A stretch of DNA of 6,060 bases, taken from the NCBI GenBank assembly GCA_002316235.1, contig DCDD01000180.1, positions 340-6,399 of the forward strand, in the 5' to 3' direction. Positions 1-6,060 of the stretch are shown piece after piece. The notes under the pieces are model-generated. The model ran no database searches. It was not told where the DNA came from and worked only from the letters and a program-made list of their open reading frames with translations. A program made the translations under genes and the position numbers. Origin of the DNA: Bacteroidales bacterium UBA1064. Lineage in GTDB: Bacteria > Bacteroidota > Bacteroidia > Bacteroidales > Tenuifilaceae. Numbering within the stretch: position 1 is the stretch's first letter; every line of letters begins with the position of its first letter.

Positions 1-1802
1 GCTTCCCAGTAGTAATGCGGACTCGATTGCTGTGGATATCCCTGGGCATCAACCTCGGTTACGGCCAGGTTACCGGCAAACACCATTCCACCGGTAGTAA
101 CGTAATTGCCATGATGGGGCGCATCGTAGGCGCCAAGGGTAGTTTCCTCGAAGGTAGGAACATACCCATCATTTTCGCCCACCATGGGAAATGCACCAAC
201 AGACCAGTAGAAATCTTCAAACCAATATGTTGAGGGAGAAGAACCAATGTAGGTAACAGCTCCTTTACCGGCAGCTCTAATCCATTTCTCGCCAATACAC
301 TCATCGGTTGCAAAGTCGCCTGATAGGCAGCAGTTTCCAACAGCCAGGGGGTACCTGTTTAGATTGGTCATTGCCTCAACAGTTGAAGATGTAAGAGCTG
401 GATCGGCCCATGAGGTCTCGCTGCAATGGGCGGTGTAGTTAATAAACCCAACAGCAACCTGATCGGAACCATAGCAACCGATGTAATCCTGTTGGGCACC
501 TGGATTACTTGGATCGTTAGAAACGCCATACTCGTAAATGCTTGAGTATCCCTGAGCATTATTGAAGTAGTACTTGGTTCCGTACTTTATGGTTGGCTGA
601 CCAACCTTCGGATTCCAAGTGGCATCGGCACCGGCAATCAGGGTGGCCGAATTAAGATAGGTTGGATCCTCAAACCCGTACTGCTCGTAGTAAAGTATCT
701 TATCTATAATATTCTGAAGCTGAACATTTGTACTAGCCGACATGCGCCCGTAGTACATCTCGGGAAAGTAGTCGCCATCAACGCTTGCATAGTAAAGGTC
801 GGTTTGCCTGTAAGAGGCGGAACCCATTCCCGAGGCGGGGACCTGGGCCACGTCGCCCACAAGGATAAGAAATGTTGGTGCAGGGTTTTCGGGAGTAGCG
901 TTTGTGTAGGAACTATGGACGAAGGTTTTGATTGCTTCGGCCGTGTTACCAATGACATCGGTATAGGCCACCTCAACGTTGAACCCTTTCCTCGTTTTCC
1001 ACTCAACAAAGGGGACAAGGGTTGATTCAAACATCCTGTTCGAAACAATTAGCATCTTAACCGGATAGGTGGTCAAGTCGGGATGATCGTCAAAGGAACT
1101 TTTGGTAAGGTCGTTGATTAGAAAGCTGTAGGATGTCTCAAAGTATGGTGAAGAAGTTTTGGCAAGCATTTCATCAAACTTGGCCTGGCTAGCCCCCTCA
1201 AAGTCAACCTCAACATCAATATCGTTGTATATTCTAAGCATACCGGTTACCGGATTATAGGCCACAGGGTTCACTTCAAGCCTTGCCACCTGAACTCCAC
1301 GCATGGTTCCCAGCATATCAACCTTAACCAGCTGAGGTTCTATCATCTCGTTCTTACGGTAAACCTCAGCCTTCATGATGAATTTTAATGAGTCAAGATT
1401 CTGATCCTTACGAACAGGAGGCTGAACGGGAATAACAGGATGGTTAATTCCGTAATCACCTAGCGCAATATCAACATGGCTGAAACTGTGAACCTTTACT
1501 ATTGGCTTGGCCCCTAGTGGAACTTGAATGAGCTTCTTGTAGGCAGGCAGTTTGGGAGTGCCAACAAGTCCGGTCGAAAACCCATCTGGAATAGCCAGGT
1601 TAACATACTTTTCGCCCGATTCCGTTACCACTTCATTTGATATAAGCGAGCTGAAACTAACCGAAACCCTTAGCTGCTGAAGAGTGCTCTGCTTAACGCT
1701 TATGGCCGATTTACTACCCTTTAAGGGAATAACTTTTTGCTGGGCAAAAACAGCAGAACTCAAGAGAATTACAGCGGTAAAAATGGATAGTATCCTTTTC
1801 AT
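1..1802 (-). CDS. Gingipain-type cysteine endopeptidase (peptidase C25, Kgp-like), 3' end cut by window edge
   Basis: Secreted cysteine protease of the gingipain family, closest by eye to lysine-gingipain (Kgp) of Porphyromonas. 600 codons are visible and the frame stays open to the left edge, so the protein is partial. Residues 1-20 form a signal peptide (MKRI, hydrophobic core, VFA-QQ cleavage site). Residues about 21-234 match the C25 propeptide (GTPKLPAYKK, VPLGAKP, QPPVRK). The catalytic domain starts near PVKMLIVSN (about 247). It carries VDGDYFPEMYYGRMSAS (341-357), GADATWNPK (391-399, Asp393), NYTAHC (455-460, His459), GNCCLSGDF (489-497, Cys492) and YWFEDFYWS (526-534, Asp530). From my recall of Kgp, these correspond to the triad Asp388, His444 and Cys477, and to Asp516 of the lysine pocket; His-Cys spacing is 33 in both. 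Lysine specificity is therefore inferred. Family members usually continue with an Ig-like domain, adhesin repeats and a type IX sorting domain, all outside the window. Oddity: Cys460 replaces the usual Gly after the catalytic His. The start is the ATG directly before the signal peptide; there is no clear Shine-Dalgarno. Confidence 0.93.
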   Translation of the reverse strand, partial: MKRILSIFTAVILLSSAVFAQQKVIPLKGSKSAISVKQSTLQQLRVSVSFSSLISNEVVTESGEKYVNLAIPDGFSTGLVGTPKLPAYKKLIQVPLGAKPIVKVHSFSHVDIALGDYGINHPVIPVQPPVRKDQNLDSLKFIMKAEVYRKNEMIEPQLVKVDMLGTMRGVQVARLEVNPVAYNPVTGMLRIYNDIDVEVDFEGASQAKFDEMLAKTSSPYFETSYSFLINDLTKSSFDDHPDLTTYPVKMLIVSNRMFESTLVPFVEWKTRKGFNVEVAYTDVIGNTAEAIKTFVHSSYTNATPENPAPTFLILVGDVAQVPASGMGSASYRQTDLYYASVDGDYFPEMYYGRMSASTNVQLQNIIDKILYYEQYGFEDPTYLNSATLIAGADATWNPKVGQPTIKYGTKYYFNNAQGYSSIYEYGVSNDPSNPGAQQDYIGCYGSDQVAVGFINYTAHCSETSWADPALTSSTVEAMTNLNRYPLAVGNCCLSGDFATDECIGEKWIRAAGKGAVTYIGSSPSTYWFEDFYWSVGAFPMVGENDGYVPTFEETTLGAYDAPHHGNYVTTGGMVFAGNLAVTEVDAQGYPQQSSPHYYWE

Positions 1803-1843
1803 CACAGGAAAAATATTGAATCAACCATAACAACAAACATTGT

Positions 1844-1875
1844 GCAAGTTAAGCTATTATGTTAAAAAATGCCAA
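1844..1875 (-). promoter_or_regulatory. Candidate Bacteroidota promoter for the C25 protease gene
   Basis: Read leftward, TTGG (1875-1872) is followed after about 21 bases by TAACTTGC (1851-1844). This resembles the Bacteroidota pair TTTG / TAnnTTTG with normal spacing, but the -7 box matches imperfectly. It would start transcription some 35-40 bases before the ATG at 1802. The placement is sensible but the match is weak, so this is tentative. Confidence 0.3.
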
Positions 1876-2011
1876 TTTAGAACTTTCATGTCCTGCCTAA
1901 AAAAGTTTTACAAATTAGCAACTAGGGGAATCAAGCAGTTCAGCCAAGACCGGCAGCTTGGTAAAATTCATAGTAGCCAGAAAACCTCTAACAAGCGACC
2001 GATTTTTTAAC

Positions 2012-2019
2012 TACGTTTG
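2012..2019 (+). promoter_or_regulatory. Bacteroidota -7 promoter box (TACGTTTG) for the GlmU-like gene
   Basis: TACGTTTG is an exact match to the TAnnTTTG -7 consensus of the Bacteroidota primary sigma factor. It lies 16 bases before the ATG at 2036, which implies a very short leader of roughly 10 bases. No TTTG-like -33 box is seen at the expected distance upstream. Its position argues against translation from the upstream TTG at 1958, because that start would lie before the promoter. Confidence 0.5.
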
Positions 2020-2035
2020 TCTTAAATTTAAGGTT

Positions 2036-3226
2036 ATGGCAGCTGGTTTTATCCTATTTGATGATGATAGAAGGGAAGCCCTTCTCCCCTTCACGTTTAC
2101 CCGGCCGGTTTCAGAAATTCGAATTGGCATTCTAACAATTACCCAAAAATGGGAGCGTTACCTTGGTAGTTCAACATCATTTCTTACCACAGGCTACCTT
2201 TCGAAAAAGTATCCACCAAACATCACTGGTGAAAGACTTTGCTTGATAAACGGGGGTGTTTGCCCGGATAAAGCGCTGGTTAATGCCATAATGTCATTAG
2301 AAGCAGGCGAAGTGCTAGTTCATGAAAATGTTGTGCTAGCAGGTGTAATGGATAAACTACCTGCCGAAACACCATCCCTGTCGGATTTTCGTGTCAGAAT
2401 TCCCTACCCCAACGAAGTGCTTCAGGTGAAACATCTCTGGGATATTTTCCGGCTAAACGGTGAAGCCTTGACCAGAGACTTCGACATGCTAACATTAAAC
2501 AGAAAATCGGCACCGATTTCGTCAAGTAACCGGACTCTTAACCCATCCAGGATATTTATTGAGGCGGGTGCAAGGGTTGAATGCTCAACTCTAAATGCCG
2601 AAGCCGGCCCCATATATATCGCCTCGGATGCCGAGGTTATGGAGGGAGCCCTTATCAGGGGTCCATTTTCGCTTGGCGAGCATTCCGCCGTGAAGATGGG
2701 TGCTAAAATTTACGGCCCCACCACTATTGGACCGCACTGTAAGGTTGGAGGTGAAATAAACAACAGCGTAATTTTTGGTTACTCAAACAAGGCCCACGAT
2801 GGCTTTCTGGGGAACTCGGTGATTGGCGAATGGTGTAACATTGGTGCCGACACCAACAACTCCAACCTGAAAAACAACTACGCAGAGGTTAAACTCTGGA
2901 GTTATGCGGATAACGCATTTACCAGCACCGGACTTCAATTCTGCGGGTTGTTCATGGGCGACCATTCCAAATGTGGCATCAACACCATGTTTAACACCGG
3001 AACGGTGGTGGGTGTCTGCGCCAATATTTATGGCAGCGGATTTCCCCGAAATTTTATTCCCTGCTTCTCATGGGGTGGGGCGTGTGGATTTAAAACGCAT
3101 CAACCTGAAAAAGCTTTGGAAACTGCCCGTTTAATGATGCAGCGTCGAAATTTGGAGCTAACCCAAACTGACATCGACATTCTAAAGAAAATTTTTGACC
3201 TGACAAGCCAGTACCGAAACTTTTAA
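2036..3226 (+). CDS. GlmU-family protein: sugar nucleotidyltransferase-like / left-handed beta-helix acyltransferase
   Basis: Divergent GlmU-like protein of 396 residues, of the kind found in Bacteroidota and often annotated as a putative sugar nucleotidyltransferase (I recall TIGR03991). The expected cytoplasmic role is glucosamine-1-phosphate acetylation and UDP-GlcNAc formation. The N-terminal half has the family block LLPFTFTRPVSEIRIGILT (16-34) followed by QKWERYL, and later HLWDIFRLNGEAL (133-145). It lacks the LAAGxGTRM loop of classical GlmU. Hexapeptide-repeat beta-helix sequence runs from about 192 to 345: IYIASDAEV, GPTTIGPHCKVGGEI (227-241), NKAHDGFLGNSVIGEWCNIGA (251-271, possible catalytic His254), NNSNLKNNY (274-282) and GDHSKCGINTMFNTGT (308-323). 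The ATG at 2036 is chosen over the in-frame TTG at 1958 because family similarity begins at GFILFDD and a promoter box lies between the two. lon follows after 103 bp on the same strand. Family placement is firm; the exact enzymatic activities are inferred. Confidence 0.9.
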   Translation: MAAGFILFDDDRREALLPFTFTRPVSEIRIGILTITQKWERYLGSSTSFLTTGYLSKKYPPNITGERLCLINGGVCPDKALVNAIMSLEAGEVLVHENVVLAGVMDKLPAETPSLSDFRVRIPYPNEVLQVKHLWDIFRLNGEALTRDFDMLTLNRKSAPISSSNRTLNPSRIFIEAGARVECSTLNAEAGPIYIASDAEVMEGALIRGPFSLGEHSAVKMGAKIYGPTTIGPHCKVGGEINNSVIFGYSNKAHDGFLGNSVIGEWCNIGADTNNSNLKNNYAEVKLWSYADNAFTSTGLQFCGLFMGDHSKCGINTMFNTGTVVGVCANIYGSGFPRNFIPCFSWGGACGFKTHQPEKALETARLMMQRRNLELTQTDIDILKKIFDLTSQYRNF

Positions 3227-3246
3227 GTGCAACCATGTAAAACTTT

Positions 3247-3263
3247 TTGGCATAGGTATTGCC
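3247..3263 (+). promoter_or_regulatory. Sigma-54-like -24/-12 element upstream of lon (tentative)
   Basis: TTGGCAT, AGGTA, TTGCC matches the sigma-54 pattern TTGGCAC-N5-TTGCA at the key GG and GC, which are 12 bases apart. Three consensus positions differ. Transcription would begin near 3273, giving lon a leader of about 57 bases. No TAnnTTTG box is visible in this intergenic region. A chance match in a short AT-rich region is quite possible, and no enhancer-binding protein gene is in view. Confidence 0.25.
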
Positions 3264-3274
3264 CATATCAATAC
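3256..3274. repeat. Inverted repeat GTATTG-N7-CAATAC
   Basis: Perfect 6-base arms around a 7-base spacer, 30 bases after the stop codon of the GlmU-like gene. It could form a small hairpin at the end of that transcript or be a protein-binding dyad. No T-run follows, so it does not look like a standard intrinsic terminator. Confidence 0.5.
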
Positions 3275-3292
3275 TCGAAAAAATAAATCGAG
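3274..3292. repeat. Inverted repeat CTCGA-N9-TCGAG
   Basis: Perfect 5-base arms around an A-rich 9-base spacer. It abuts the previous dyad, sharing base 3274. Alone it is weak; its position in a row of three dyads before lon makes it worth recording. Confidence 0.4.
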
Positions 3293-3293
3293 A

Positions 3294-3312
3294 TAATGAC
3301 ATGTTGTCATTA
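3294..3312. repeat. Near-palindrome TAATGACA-N3-TGTCATTA before lon
   Basis: Perfect 8-base arms around the spacer TGT, ending 17 bases before the lon ATG and just upstream of its ribosome binding site. The size and symmetry suit a dimeric repressor operator. As RNA it would form a hairpin close to the ribosome binding site. No regulator can be named from this window. Confidence 0.6.
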
Positions 3313-3318
3313 GGCATT

Positions 3319-3323
3319 GAGGT
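3319..3323 (+). promoter_or_regulatory. Ribosome binding site of lon (GAGGT)
   Basis: GAGGT is complementary to the 16S rRNA 3' end and lies 6 bases before the ATG at 3330. It is the only clear Shine-Dalgarno sequence in the window, and it supports that start for Lon. Confidence 0.65.
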
Positions 3324-3329
3324 ATCAGT

Positions 3330-5804
3330 ATGGAAAGAAATAGCAGAAATTTCTATAGCAAGCTTCTTATTGATGACTCCAACGAGTCAAATGTGAATTT
3401 TATACCCATTCTCGCCGACGATGGTACACCCGAACTCAAGGATGCTGATATTCCGGATGTTTTGCCGATTATGGCGCTTCGCGATACGGTTCTCTTTCCG
3501 GGTATTGTTATGCCTATAACGGTTGGCAGGGAAAAATCGCTAAAACTAATAAAAAGCCTACCCCCGCGTAAAAGGATGATTGGAGTGGTTGCCCAGGTTG
3601 ACTCCAAAATTCCCGACCCAACTGCAGAAGATTTGTGGCATATTGGAACCGTTGCCCAAGTTATTAAAGTGCTCGAAATGCCCGATAGGAATTTTTCGGT
3701 AATACTAAAGGGAATTTGCCGATTTGAAGTTAAGAACTACCTCAGCGAAGAACCCTTTTTTATGGCCAGGGTAAGCACGCTTGCAGACATTCTCCCAGAT
3801 GAAAGCGACAAGGATTTTGCTGCAATTGCCAGCTCTATTCGCGATATAACCATCCGGATCATTAACCTCACCCCCACCCTACCCCAAGAGGCAGCCTTTG
3901 CCATTAAAAACCTGGACGACAATCAGCTACTTGTCAACTTTGTAAGCGCAAACAGCGACATCAGCCCTGAAGAAAAGCAAAAGCTACTTGAAAAATCCAT
4001 GCTAAAGGAGCGAGCCACTCAGCTCCTCCAGTACCTTACACGCGAGGTTCAAATGCTGGAGTTAAAACAGGACATACAGTCGAAAGTAAAGCTCGATCTT
4101 GAGCAGCAGCAACGGGAGTACTTCCTACAGCAGCAGATTAAAACCCTGCAGGAGGAACTTGGGGCCAACCCCACAGAACAGGAAGTAAACGATCTGAAAG
4201 AAAGGGCAAAGCAGAAAAAATGGAGCAAGGAGATAGCCGAGCATTTCGACCGGGAACTCAGCAAGCTAAACCGGATGAACCCCATGGCTGCTGAGTACTC
4301 CGTTCAGCTCAACTACGTGGAGCTGCTCCTCGATCTGCCATGGAACGAGTTTACTCAGGATAACTTTGACCTTGCGCACGCCAGAGAAATTCTGGATGAG
4401 GACCATTTTGGACTCGAACAGGTTAAGGAGCGCATTCTTGAACACCTGGCCGTTTTGAAGCTGAAGGGCGACCTTAAAGCCCCAATACTCTGCCTGTATG
4501 GCCCTCCGGGAGTTGGAAAAACATCTCTTGGAAAATCGGTTGCACGAGCACTAGGCAGAAAGTACGTGCGCATTTCACTTGGGGGTATGCACGACGAGGC
4601 TGAAATTAGGGGGCATCGTAAAACCTACATCGGAGCCATGCCGGGCAGGATAATACAGAGCATTAAAAAGGTTAACTCATCCAATCCGGTTATTATTCTT
4701 GATGAGATTGACAAGGTGGGACAGGATTTTCATGGCGATCCCGCATCTGCCCTTTTGGAAGCGCTCGATCCGGAGCAGAACTTCGCATTTCACGACAACT
4801 TCCTTGAGGTCGAATTCGACCTATCCAAGGTGCTGTTCATCACAACTGCCAATAACATAGCCACCATAAGTCCTGCCCTGCGTGACCGAATGGAAATGAT
4901 TGAGGTTAGCGGCTACTGCATGGAGGAAAAGGTTCAAATTGCCAAACGCCACCTGGTTCCCAACCAGATAACCGAGCATGGTCTCAACTCCTCCCAGCTG
5001 CAGCTAAACGAAAAAACAATTGAGGAAATAATAAAAAACTACACCCGAGAAAGTGGCGTACGCAACCTTAACCAAAGAATTGCCAAGGTTGTGCGAAACG
5101 TTGCCAAAAAGGTGGCGTTTGAAGAAACATACAATCCCCGCTTAACCATAAAGGAAGTAAGGTCTATTCTGGGTGTTCCGCGGTACAACAGCGACTCATC
5201 CATTGGAAACGAGTTGGCCGGAGTAGTAACCGGACTTGCCTGGACCGAAACCGGTGGCGAAATCCTTTTTGTAGAAACAAGCCTTAGCAAGGGGAAAGGA
5301 AATCTTACCCTTACCGGAAATCTGGGTGATGTGATGAAGGAGTCGGCCGTTCTGGCACTAGAGTACATAAAGGCTCATGCCAACCTGCTGGGAATAAACC
5401 CTGATATTTTTGAAAGGTGGAATGTGCATGTTCACGTACCCGAAGGTGCCATTCCCAAGGATGGACCATCTGCTGGAATAACCATGGTTACCTCCCTGGC
5501 ATCAGCCTTCACCCAGCGTAAGGTTAAAAGCAGCATAGCCATGACCGGTGAGATTACTCTTCGTGGCAAGGTGCTGCCAGTTGGAGGCATAAAGGAAAAA
5601 ATCCTGGCTGCCAAAAGGGCTAATATCATGGATATAATCCTCCCCTTCGAAAATAAAAAGGACGTTCTGGAGATAAACAGCGACTACATTAAAGGGGTTA
5701 AGTTCCACTACGTAGGCAACATAATGGAAGCATTGACATTTGCACTGCTTCCCGAAAAAGTTACAAACCCTATTTGTCTGGAGGAGCCCCCTCGTAATAA
5801 TTAA
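3330..5804 (+). CDS. lon: ATP-dependent protease La (Lon)
   Basis: Cytoplasmic AAA+ serine protease that unfolds and degrades damaged proteins and specific regulators. It has 824 residues against 784 in E. coli Lon; most of the difference is a polar N-terminal extension of about 35 residues. The order is typical LonA: N-terminal substrate-binding domain (about 43-245, starting VLPIMALRDTVLFPG), a charged coiled-coil segment (about 245-310, with EQQQREYFLQQQIKTLQEEL), an AAA+ module and a C-terminal protease domain. The AAA+ module has Walker A GPPGVGKT (391-398), pore loop Tyr433-Ile434, Walker B ILDEID (456-461), sensor-1 Asn508 and sensor-2 Arg578 in ESGVR. The protease domain has KDGPSAG with catalytic Ser714 and GGIKEK with catalytic Lys757. 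Every key residue sits at the E. coli position plus 35 or 36, so the enzyme appears intact and active. The start is supported by GAGGT upstream. It lies 103 bp after the GlmU-like gene; dyads in the gap suggest regulation of its own. Confidence 0.98.
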   Translation: MERNSRNFYSKLLIDDSNESNVNFIPILADDGTPELKDADIPDVLPIMALRDTVLFPGIVMPITVGREKSLKLIKSLPPRKRMIGVVAQVDSKIPDPTAEDLWHIGTVAQVIKVLEMPDRNFSVILKGICRFEVKNYLSEEPFFMARVSTLADILPDESDKDFAAIASSIRDITIRIINLTPTLPQEAAFAIKNLDDNQLLVNFVSANSDISPEEKQKLLEKSMLKERATQLLQYLTREVQMLELKQDIQSKVKLDLEQQQREYFLQQQIKTLQEELGANPTEQEVNDLKERAKQKKWSKEIAEHFDRELSKLNRMNPMAAEYSVQLNYVELLLDLPWNEFTQDNFDLAHAREILDEDHFGLEQVKERILEHLAVLKLKGDLKAPILCLYGPPGVGKTSLGKSVARALGRKYVRISLGGMHDEAEIRGHRKTYIGAMPGRIIQSIKKVNSSNPVIILDEIDKVGQDFHGDPASALLEALDPEQNFAFHDNFLEVEFDLSKVLFITTANNIATISPALRDRMEMIEVSGYCMEEKVQIAKRHLVPNQITEHGLNSSQLQLNEKTIEEIIKNYTRESGVRNLNQRIAKVVRNVAKKVAFEETYNPRLTIKEVRSILGVPRYNSDSSIGNELAGVVTGLAWTETGGEILFVETSLSKGKGNLTLTGNLGDVMKESAVLALEYIKAHANLLGINPDIFERWNVHVHVPEGAIPKDGPSAGITMVTSLASAFTQRKVKSSIAMTGEITLRGKVLPVGGIKEKILAAKRANIMDIILPFENKKDVLEINSDYIKGVKFHYVGNIMEALTFALLPEKVTNPICLEEPPRNN

Positions 5805-5926
5805 GCATAAAGAAACCTCTTCCCAAGCAACAATTTAAAGCCCTTAGAAGACGGAATAATTTTGGCGAATCCACCAACTCTGCATCGGGTTTCACCAACA
5901 GTCGGACAAGTCTACCTTATCCTTTA

Positions 5927-5958
5927 ACCTTTTCTCCAGCCCTAACGGGAGAAAAGGT
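5927..5958 (+). terminator. Long hairpin after lon, possible terminator or repeat palindrome
   Basis: ACCTTTTCTCC (5927-5937) pairs perfectly with GGAGAAAAGGT (5948-5958) across a 10-base loop: an 11-bp stem without mismatch. It lies 122 bases after the lon stop. No T-run follows the right arm, so it is not a textbook intrinsic terminator. It may instead stabilise the 3' end or belong to a repeated intergenic palindrome. The structure is plain; its role is uncertain. Confidence 0.5.
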
Positions 5959-5965
5959 ATTCTCC
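5948..5965 (+). repeat. Alternative hairpin GGAGAA-N6-TTCTCC
   Basis: GGAGAA (5948-5953), part of the right arm of the long hairpin, can also pair with a second TTCTCC at 5960-5965 across a 6-base loop. The two structures exclude each other. The 6-bp form is weaker than the 11-bp form. Confidence 0.35.
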
Positions 5966-6060
5966 GCGTTGCTCATAAAGTCGGGAATCGTTGAACGTTG
6001 CTGGTATTGAAATATGGCACAAAAGCCAAACCCGTAAGTGGGTCGGGGGCGGAACGTGGC

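Larger units (their letters stand above)
1803..2035. other. Divergent intergenic region
   Basis: 233 bp between the starts of the leftward C25 protease gene and the rightward GlmU-like gene. It is AT-rich, has no plausible gene, and must hold both promoters. A perfect TAnnTTTG box lies near the right end, and a weaker promoter-like pair faces left. The frame of the GlmU-like gene is open back to a TTG at 1958, but those 26 extra codons are not family-like and I treat them as non-coding. Confidence 0.75.
5805..6060. other. Non-coding region downstream of lon, possible edge of a dispersed element
   Basis: No credible complete gene is seen in these 256 bases. A long hairpin lies at 5927-5958, and the last 25 or so bases are markedly GC-rich (GGGTCGGGGGCGG). 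A minus-strand frame stays open from the right edge to a stop at 5919-5917 (47 codons). It shows no recognisable domain and runs through the hairpin, so I do not call it a gene. In other Bacteroidota I would expect tgt soon after lon; it is not seen here, though the window may end too early. Confidence 0.5.

Noticed and set aside
704..1048. A minus-strand open frame of 114 codons, and several others within 15-1048
   Set aside because: They lie inside the C25 protease gene in other frames, have no family-like sequence, and the protease frame is continuous and rich in conserved motifs.
1944..1961. Inverted repeat CCAAG-N8-CTTGG in the divergent spacer
   Set aside because: Arms of only five bases with a wide spacer are expected by chance, and it does not line up with either promoter candidate.
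3236..3248. TGTAAAACTTTTT, also present on the minus strand at about 1900-1912
   Set aside because: A shared 13-base AT-rich word in 6 kb is close to chance expectation, and the flanks differ.
5039..5368. A minus-strand open frame of 109 codons opposite lon
   Set aside because: It is antisense to the conserved Lon coding sequence, with low-complexity Ser/Arg/Pro-rich content and no recognisable motif.
6030..6043. Short inverted repeat ACCC-N6-GGGT near the right edge
   Set aside because: Arms of only four bases carry no weight in a GC-rich stretch.
5917..6060. A 47-codon minus-strand frame entering from the right edge
   Set aside because: It has no visible start, no recognised domain, and passes through a perfect hairpin. 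It may be a chance frame in a repeat, so it is mentioned only within the non-coding entry.
1..6060. tRNA, rRNA, CRISPR array or insertion sequence with transposase
   Set aside because: No cloverleaf-like, rRNA-like, regularly spaced repeat or transposase sequence was seen on either strand.

Overview
This window looks like chromosomal DNA from a member of the Bacteroidota, probably the order Bacteroidales. Three things point there: a gingipain-type (peptidase family C25) secreted protease, a GlmU-like protein of the divergent kind found in Bacteroidota, and a perfect TAnnTTTG promoter element of the Bacteroidota housekeeping sigma factor. Base composition is moderate, and two of the three starts lack a clear Shine-Dalgarno sequence, which also fits. 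I cannot name a genus.

Layout. On the minus strand, 1802 down to the left edge holds the first 600 codons of a Kgp-like cysteine protease: signal peptide, propeptide and essentially the whole catalytic domain. Its C-terminal part lies outside the window. A 233-bp divergent intergenic region (1803-2035) separates it from two plus-strand genes. The first (2036-3226) encodes a GlmU-like two-domain protein, with a nucleotidyltransferase-like N-terminal half and a left-handed beta-helix acyltransferase half. The second (3330-5804) encodes a complete ATP-dependent Lon protease with all catalytic residues present. The 103 bp between them are unusually rich in dyad symmetry: three inverted repeats lie almost end to end at 3256-3312, followed by a good Shine-Dalgarno sequence. 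From 5805 to the right edge I see no credible gene. This stretch holds a long hairpin (11-bp perfect arms) and a more GC-rich tail that may be the edge of a dispersed element.

How the genes relate. The GlmU-like protein is expected to supply UDP-GlcNAc for peptidoglycan and lipid A. Lon degrades damaged and regulatory proteins in the cytoplasm. The C25 protease is an exported endopeptidase, probably lysine-specific judging by its S1-pocket residues, and it is likely secreted through the type IX system. The protease is transcribed away from the other two and nothing seen here ties it to them functionally. The most interesting points are the His-Cys in place of the usual His-Gly at the protease active site, the Lys at its likely maturation site, and the tandem dyads in front of lon.
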